Positions 57,448-64,000 of a DNA stretch of 64,000 nucleotides are shown piece by piece (the stretch's first letter is position 1; each line of letters opens with the position of its first letter). Origin of the DNA: Lumbricus rubellus. Lineage: Eukaryota; Annelida; Clitellata; Crassiclitellata; Lumbricidae. The stretch is from positions 1-64,000 of the forward strand of contig CAMAOG010000321.1 of assembly GCA_945859605.1 (NCBI GenBank), given 5' to 3'. The notes under the pieces were generated by a model that did not search any database, was not told the origin of the DNA, and saw nothing but the letters and a program-made list of their open reading frames with translations. The position numbers and the translations under genes were made by a program.

Positions 57448-58080
57448 TTTAATTTTTTTCCTTTTACCTGGTTCGATCCTGGGTCCTCATTGTCTGCGCG
57501 CTTGTCCATTATCCAATGTACTACCGTTGTTTCCCCGTTTTTGTGTCCTTAATGATAATATTTATTCGATATTATCGCCTAGTATGGTGACGTGGCGCCG
57601 CCTAGCGACTACAAAAGAAGCTTTGTGTCAGTGATAATATCGTTCGCGTACGGTACATTGGCGTTTGGCACACAGGCTCCACATGTAAGATAGTAGTAAT
57701 CGAATCGAGGCAAAGGAACCAGAGGAAAAACACAATAAGCATCTTAGTAACAATATATTTGAAAATTACTGAGCAGACCTATTACCAGCCGAAAAAAACC
57801 AGCATCGTTGAAGCTGCATTGATAAACAATAAATATTTAAATTTTTGCATTTATACTTTTTACAATTTTACTTTTGTTTTAATTTTTAACGTTGCTCTTG
57901 CTCCTCGCTCTTGCTCCTCCCCTCGGCGATTTCTAGGATTCTGCGTGTAAAACTTGCTCTTGCTCCTCGCTTAATTTCATTCACCGCCTTCCTTTCATAT
58001 AATCTTTCAATTTCATTTTTGATTATTTAAATTTTTGCATTTTTACTTTTTACAATTTTACTTTTGTTTTAATTTTTAAC
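57448..58080. repeat. B-class spacer, full form (633 bp)
   Basis: As 40268-40900, with CGAATCGAGG restored. Solo 57-mer fragment at 57891-57929. Confidence 0.9.
57470..57523 (-). mobile_element. tRNA-derived SINE-like head, B form
   Basis: Same boxes and spacing as 40290-40343. On minus the 630-copy array follows, without any T for 3.78 kb. Confidence 0.7.
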
Positions 58081-58352
58081 GTTGCTCTTGCTCCTCGCTC
58101 TTGCTCCTCCCCTCGGCGAGAGCGGGTGCAAGAGCAACTTGCTCTTGCTCCTCGCTCTTGCTCCTCCCCTCGGCGAGAGCGGGTGCAAGAGCAACTTGCT
58201 CTTGCTCCTCGCTCTTGCTCCTCCCCTCGGCGAGAGCGGGTGCAAGAGCAACTTGCTCTTGCTCCTCGCTCTTGCTCCTCCCCTCGGCGAGAGCGGGTGC
58301 AAGAGCAACTTGCTCTTGCTCCTCGCTCTTGCTCCTCCCCTCGGCGAGAGCG
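58081..58352. repeat. 57-bp minisatellite array, 4 full + 44-bp partial
   Basis: Length 272. Ends GAGAGCG. Confidence 0.97.
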
Positions 58353-61300
58353 CCTTGTCCTTGTCCTTGTCCTTGTCCTTGTCCTTGTCCTTGTCCTTGT
58401 CCTTGTCCTTGTCCTTGTCCTTGTCCTTGTCCTTGTCCTTGTCCTTGTCCTTGTCCTTGTCCTTGTCCTTGTCCTTGTCCTTGTCCTTGTCCTTGTCCTT
58501 GTCCTTGTCCTTGTCCTTGTCCTTGTCCTTGTCCTTGTCCTTGTCCTTGTCCTTGTCCTTGTCCTTGTCCTTGTCCTTGTCCTTGTCCTTGTCCTTGTCC
58601 TTGTCCTTGTCCTTGTCCTTGTCCTTGTCCTTGTCCTTGTCCTTGTCCTTGTCCTTGTCCTTGTCCTTGTCCTTGTCCTTGTCCTTGTCCTTGTCCTTGT
58701 CCTTGTCCTTGTCCTTGTCCTTGTCCTTGTCCTTGTCCTTGTCCTTGTCCTTGTCCTTGTCCTTGTCCTTGTCCTTGTCCTTGTCCTTGTCCTTGTCCTT
58801 GTCCTTGTCCTTGTCCTTGTCCTTGTCCTTGTCCTTGTCCTTGTCCTTGTCCTTGTCCTTGTCCTTGTCCTTGTCCTTGTCCTTGTCCTTGTCCTTGTCC
58901 TTGTCCTTGTCCTTGTCCTTGTCCTTGTCCTTGTCCTTGTCCTTGTCCTTGTCCTTGTCCTTGTCCTTGTCCTTGTCCTTGTCCTTGTCCTTGTCCTTGT
59001 CCTTGTCCTTGTCCTTGTCCTTGTCCTTGTCCTTGTCCTTGTCCTTGTCCTTGTCCTTGTCCTTGTCCTTGTCCTTGTCCTTGTCCTTGTCCTTGTCCTT
59101 GTCCTTGTCCTTGTCCTTGTCCTTGTCCTTGTCCTTGTCCTTGTCCTTGTCCTTGTCCTTGTCCTTGTCCTTGTCCTTGTCCTTGTCCTTGTCCTTGTCC
59201 TTGTCCTTGTCCTTGTCCTTGTCCTTGTCCTTGTCCTTGTCCTTGTCCTTGTCCTTGTCCTTGTCCTTGTCCTTGTCCTTGTCCTTGTCCTTGTCCTTGT
59301 CCTTGTCCTTGTCCTTGTCCTTGTCCTTGTCCTTGTCCTTGTCCTTGTCCTTGTCCTTGTCCTTGTCCTTGTCCTTGTCCTTGTCCTTGTCCTTGTCCTT
59401 GTCCTTGTCCTTGTCCTTGTCCTTGTCCTTGTCCTTGTCCTTGTCCTTGTCCTTGTCCTTGTCCTTGTCCTTGTCCTTGTCCTTGTCCTTGTCCTTGTCC
59501 TTGTCCTTGTCCTTGTCCTTGTCCTTGTCCTTGTCCTTGTCCTTGTCCTTGTCCTTGTCCTTGTCCTTGTCCTTGTCCTTGTCCTTGTCCTTGTCCTTGT
59601 CCTTGTCCTTGTCCTTGTCCTTGTCCTTGTCCTTGTCCTTGTCCTTGTCCTTGTCCTTGTCCTTGTCCTTGTCCTTGTCCTTGTCCTTGTCCTTGTCCTT
59701 GTCCTTGTCCTTGTCCTTGTCCTTGTCCTTGTCCTTGTCCTTGTCCTTGTCCTTGTCCTTGTCCTTGTCCTTGTCCTTGTCCTTGTCCTTGTCCTTGTCC
59801 TTGTCCTTGTCCTTGTCCTTGTCCTTGTCCTTGTCCTTGTCCTTGTCCTTGTCCTTGTCCTTGTCCTTGTCCTTGTCCTTGTCCTTGTCCTTGTCCTTGT
59901 CCTTGTCCTTGTCCTTGTCCTTGTCCTTGTCCTTGTCCTTGTCCTTGTCCTTGTCCTTGTCCTTGTCCTTGTCCTTGTCCTTGTCCTTGTCCTTGTCCTT
60001 GTCCTTGTCCTTGTCCTTGTCCTTGTCCTTGTCCTTGTCCTTGTCCTTGTCCTTGTCCTTGTCCTTGTCCTTGTCCTTGTCCTTGTCCTTGTCCTTGTCC
60101 TTGTCCTTGTCCTTGTCCTTGTCCTTGTCCTTGTCCTTGTCCTTGTCCTTGTCCTTGTCCTTGTCCTTGTCCTTGTCCTTGTCCTTGTCCTTGTCCTTGT
60201 CCTTGTCCTTGTCCTTGTCCTTGTCCTTGTCCTTGTCCTTGTCCTTGTCCTTGTCCTTGTCCTTGTCCTTGTCCTTGTCCTTGTCCTTGTCCTTGTCCTT
60301 GTCCTTGTCCTTGTCCTTGTCCTTGTCCTTGTCCTTGTCCTTGTCCTTGTCCTTGTCCTTGTCCTTGTCCTTGTCCTTGTCCTTGTCCTTGTCCTTGTCC
60401 TTGTCCTTGTCCTTGTCCTTGTCCTTGTCCTTGTCCTTGTCCTTGTCCTTGTCCTTGTCCTTGTCCTTGTCCTTGTCCTTGTCCTTGTCCTTGTCCTTGT
60501 CCTTGTCCTTGTCCTTGTCCTTGTCCTTGTCCTTGTCCTTGTCCTTGTCCTTGTCCTTGTCCTTGTCCTTGTCCTTGTCCTTGTCCTTGTCCTTGTCCTT
60601 GTCCTTGTCCTTGTCCTTGTCCTTGTCCTTGTCCTTGTCCTTGTCCTTGTCCTTGTCCTTGTCCTTGTCCTTGTCCTTGTCCTTGTCCTTGTCCTTGTCC
60701 TTGTCCTTGTCCTTGTCCTTGTCCTTGTCCTTGTCCTTGTCCTTGTCCTTGTCCTTGTCCTTGTCCTTGTCCTTGTCCTTGTCCTTGTCCTTGTCCTTGT
60801 CCTTGTCCTTGTCCTTGTCCTTGTCCTTGTCCTTGTCCTTGTCCTTGTCCTTGTCCTTGTCCTTGTCCTTGTCCTTGTCCTTGTCCTTGTCCTTGTCCTT
60901 GTCCTTGTCCTTGTCCTTGTCCTTGTCCTTGTCCTTGTCCTTGTCCTTGTCCTTGTCCTTGTCCTTGTCCTTGTCCTTGTCCTTGTCCTTGTCCTTGTCC
61001 TTGTCCTTGTCCTTGTCCTTGTCCTTGTCCTTGTCCTTGTCCTTGTCCTTGTCCTTGTCCTTGTCCTTGTCCTTGTCCTTGTCCTTGTCCTTGTCCTTGT
61101 CCTTGTCCTTGTCCTTGTCCTTGTCCTTGTCCTTGTCCTTGTCCTTGTCCTTGTCCTTGTCCTTGTCCTTGTCCTTGTCCTTGTCCTTGTCCTTGTCCTT
61201 GTCCTTGTCCTTGTCCTTGTCCTTGTCCTTGTCCTTGTCCTTGTCCTTGTCCTTGTCCTTGTCCTTGTCCTTGTCCTTGTCCTTGTCCTTGTCCTTGTCC

Positions 61301-61678
61301 TTGTCCTTGTCCTTGTCCTTGTCCTTGTCCTTGTCCTTGTCCTTGTCCTTGTCCTTGTCCTTGTCCTTGTCCTTGTCCTTGTCCTTGTCCTTGTCCTTGT
61401 CCTTGTCCTTGTCCTTGTCCTTGTCCTTGTCCTTGTCCTTGTCCTTGTCCTTGTCCTTGTCCTTGTCCTTGTCCTTGTCCTTGTCCTTGTCCTTGTCCTT
61501 GTCCTTGTCCTTGTCCTTGTCCTTGTCCTTGTCCTTGTCCTTGTCCTTGTCCTTGTCCTTGTCCTTGTCCTTGTCCTTGTCCTTGTCCTTGTCCTTGTCC
61601 TTGTCCTTGTCCTTGTCCTTGTCCTTGTCCTTGTCCTTGTCCTTGTCCTTGTCCTTGTCCTTGTCCTTGTCCTTGTCC
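58353..61678. repeat. Hexamer TTGTCC array, 554 copies
   Basis: CC plus 554 perfect copies, then TCATTG of a short B spacer. Confidence 0.98.
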
Positions 61679-62272
61679 TCATTGTCTGCGCGCTTGTCCA
61701 TTATCCAATGTACTACCGTTGTTTCCCCGTTTTTGTGTCCTTAATGATAATATTTATTCGATATTATCGCCTAGTATGGTGACGTGGCGCCGCCTAGCGA
61801 CTACAAAAGAAGCTTTGTGTCAGTGATAATATCGTTCGCGTACGGTACATTGGCGTTTGGCACACAGGCTCCACATGTAAGATAGTAGTAATCGAATCGA
61901 GGCAAAGGAACCAGAGGAAAAACACAATAAGCATCTTAGTAACTATATATTTGAAAATTACTGAGCAGACCTATTACCAGCCGAAAAAAACCAGCATCGT
62001 TGAAGCTGCATTGATAAACAATAAATATTTAAATTTTTGCATTTATACTTTTTACAATTTTACTTTTGTTTTAATTTTTAACGTTGCTCTTGCTCCTCGC
62101 TCTTGCTCCTCCCCTCGGCGATTTCTAGGATTCTGCGTGTAAAACTTGCTCTTGCTCCTCGCTTAATTTCATTCACCGCCTTCCTTTCATATAATCTTTC
62201 AATTTCATTTTTGATTATTTAAATTTTTGCATTTTTACTTTTTACAATTTTACTTTTGTTTTAATTTTTAAC
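61679..62272. repeat. B-class spacer, short form (594 bp)
   Basis: As 29400-29993, with T at 61944 (AACTATATAT), otherwise seen among B units only in the 31948 spacer. Solo 57-mer fragment at 62083-62121. Confidence 0.9.
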
Positions 62273-62544
62273 GTTGCTCTTGCTCCTCGCTCTTGCTCCT
62301 CCCCTCGGCGAGAGCGGGTGCAAGAGCAACTTGCTCTTGCTCCTCGCTCTTGCTCCTCCCCTCGGCGAGAGCGGGTGCAAGAGCAACTTGCTCTTGCTCC
62401 TCGCTCTTGCTCCTCCCCTCGGCGAGAGCGGGTGCAAGAGCAACTTGCTCTTGCTCCTCGCTCTTGCTCCTCCCCTCGGCGAGAGCGGGTGCAAGAGCAA
62501 CTTGCTCTTGCTCCTCGCTCTTGCTCCTCCCCTCGGCGAGAGCG
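62273..62544. repeat. 57-bp minisatellite array, 4 full + 44-bp partial
   Basis: Same length (272) and ending as the preceding unit's array at 58081. Confidence 0.97.
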
Positions 62545-64000
62545 CCTTGTCCTTGTCCTTGTCCTTGTCCTTGTCCTTGTCCTTGTCCTTGTCCTTGTCC
62601 TTGTCCTTGTCCTTGTCCTTGTCCTTGTCCTTGTCCTTGTCCTTGTCCTTGTCCTTGTCCTTGTCCTTGTCCTTGTCCTTGTCCTTGTCCTTGTCCTTGT
62701 CCTTGTCCTTGTCCTTGTCCTTGTCCTTGTCCTTGTCCTTGTCCTTGTCCTTGTCCTTGTCCTTGTCCTTGTCCTTGTCCTTGTCCTTGTCCTTGTCCTT
62801 GTCCTTGTCCTTGTCCTTGTCCTTGTCCTTGTCCTTGTCCTTGTCCTTGTCCTTGTCCTTGTCCTTGTCCTTGTCCTTGTCCTTGTCCTTGTCCTTGTCC
62901 TTGTCCTTGTCCTTGTCCTTGTCCTTGTCCTTGTCCTTGTCCTTGTCCTTGTCCTTGTCCTTGTCCTTGTCCTTGTCCTTGTCCTTGTCCTTGTCCTTGT
63001 CCTTGTCCTTGTCCTTGTCCTTGTCCTTGTCCTTGTCCTTGTCCTTGTCCTTGTCCTTGTCCTTGTCCTTGTCCTTGTCCTTGTCCTTGTCCTTGTCCTT
63101 GTCCTTGTCCTTGTCCTTGTCCTTGTCCTTGTCCTTGTCCTTGTCCTTGTCCTTGTCCTTGTCCTTGTCCTTGTCCTTGTCCTTGTCCTTGTCCTTGTCC
63201 TTGTCCTTGTCCTTGTCCTTGTCCTTGTCCTTGTCCTTGTCCTTGTCCTTGTCCTTGTCCTTGTCCTTGTCCTTGTCCTTGTCCTTGTCCTTGTCCTTGT
63301 CCTTGTCCTTGTCCTTGTCCTTGTCCTTGTCCTTGTCCTTGTCCTTGTCCTTGTCCTTGTCCTTGTCCTTGTCCTTGTCCTTGTCCTTGTCCTTGTCCTT
63401 GTCCTTGTCCTTGTCCTTGTCCTTGTCCTTGTCCTTGTCCTTGTCCTTGTCCTTGTCCTTGTCCTTGTCCTTGTCCTTGTCCTTGTCCTTGTCCTTGTCC
63501 TTGTCCTTGTCCTTGTCCTTGTCCTTGTCCTTGTCCTTGTCCTTGTCCTTGTCCTTGTCCTTGTCCTTGTCCTTGTCCTTGTCCTTGTCCTTGTCCTTGT
63601 CCTTGTCCTTGTCCTTGTCCTTGTCCTTGTCCTTGTCCTTGTCCTTGTCCTTGTCCTTGTCCTTGTCCTTGTCCTTGTCCTTGTCCTTGTCCTTGTCCTT
63701 GTCCTTGTCCTTGTCCTTGTCCTTGTCCTTGTCCTTGTCCTTGTCCTTGTCCTTGTCCTTGTCCTTGTCCTTGTCCTTGTCCTTGTCCTTGTCCTTGTCC
63801 TTGTCCTTGTCCTTGTCCTTGTCCTTGTCCTTGTCCTTGTCCTTGTCCTTGTCCTTGTCCTTGTCCTTGTCCTTGTCCTTGTCCTTGTCCTTGTCCTTGT
63901 CCTTGTCCTTGTCCTTGTCCTTGTCCTTGTCCTTGTCCTTGTCCTTGTCCTTGTCCTTGTCCTTGTCCTTGTCCTTGTCCTTGTCCTTGTCCTTGTCCTT
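62545..64000. repeat. Hexamer TTGTCC array (right-truncated), at least 242 copies
   Basis: CC plus perfect copies to the window edge, so the true length is unknown. Confidence 0.98.

Noticed and set aside
1..64000. Ribosomal DNA intergenic spacer
   Set aside because: The elastic-repeat plan is similar, but no rRNA sequence occurs anywhere in 64 kb.

Overview
This 64 kb window looks like one continuous block of eukaryotic satellite DNA. I find no protein-coding gene I can support and no functional RNA gene. The organism is a eukaryote, shown by degenerate tRNA-derived SINE-like segments, long microsatellites and a higher-order tandem organisation. It is probably an animal, but the sequence does not let me name the taxon. 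The chromosomal setting (centromeric, subtelomeric, sex or B chromosome) is also not visible.

Three modules recur in the same order and orientation. (1) A spacer of 349-859 bp (A class) or 594/633 bp (B class). (2) A 57-bp minisatellite (M) array of 4 to 54 full copies, usually ended by a partial 44-bp copy. (3) A hexanucleotide TTGTCC (H) array of 98 to 630 copies. By my count H is about 33 kb (52%), M about 17 kb (26%) and spacers about 14 kb (22%).

Layout: 1-144 is the tail of an H array entering from the left. 145-2583 is a truncated A unit with no M array. 2584-7758 holds two short A units. 7759-29399 holds four long A units, in which the spacer is followed by two M copies and a 480-bp insert (TTG tract, second tRNA-like segment, AC/TG hairpin, more 36-bp repeats, AT-rich stretch) before the main M array. 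29400-64000 holds eleven B units with a rearranged spacer. Five of these (29400, 31948, 35570, 37972, 61679) start with a 594-bp spacer that lost 39 bp including the B box. Six (40268, 43716, 46348, 49565, 52635, 57448) keep a 633-bp spacer.

Both tandem repeats have unit lengths divisible by three and lack stop codons in all six frames. This produces very long spurious open frames with no coding meaning. On the minus strand each complete spacer start carries a degenerate tRNA-like head with A-box and B-box matches, then an A-rich tail that runs directly into (AAGGAC)n. The hexamer array therefore looks like an enormously expanded SINE tail. The points most worth a second look are this tail-to-satellite relation, the absence of any Pol III terminator downstream of those boxes for kilobases, the palindromic 57-bp unit, the different H/M junction types, and the graded copy number of M across the B units.
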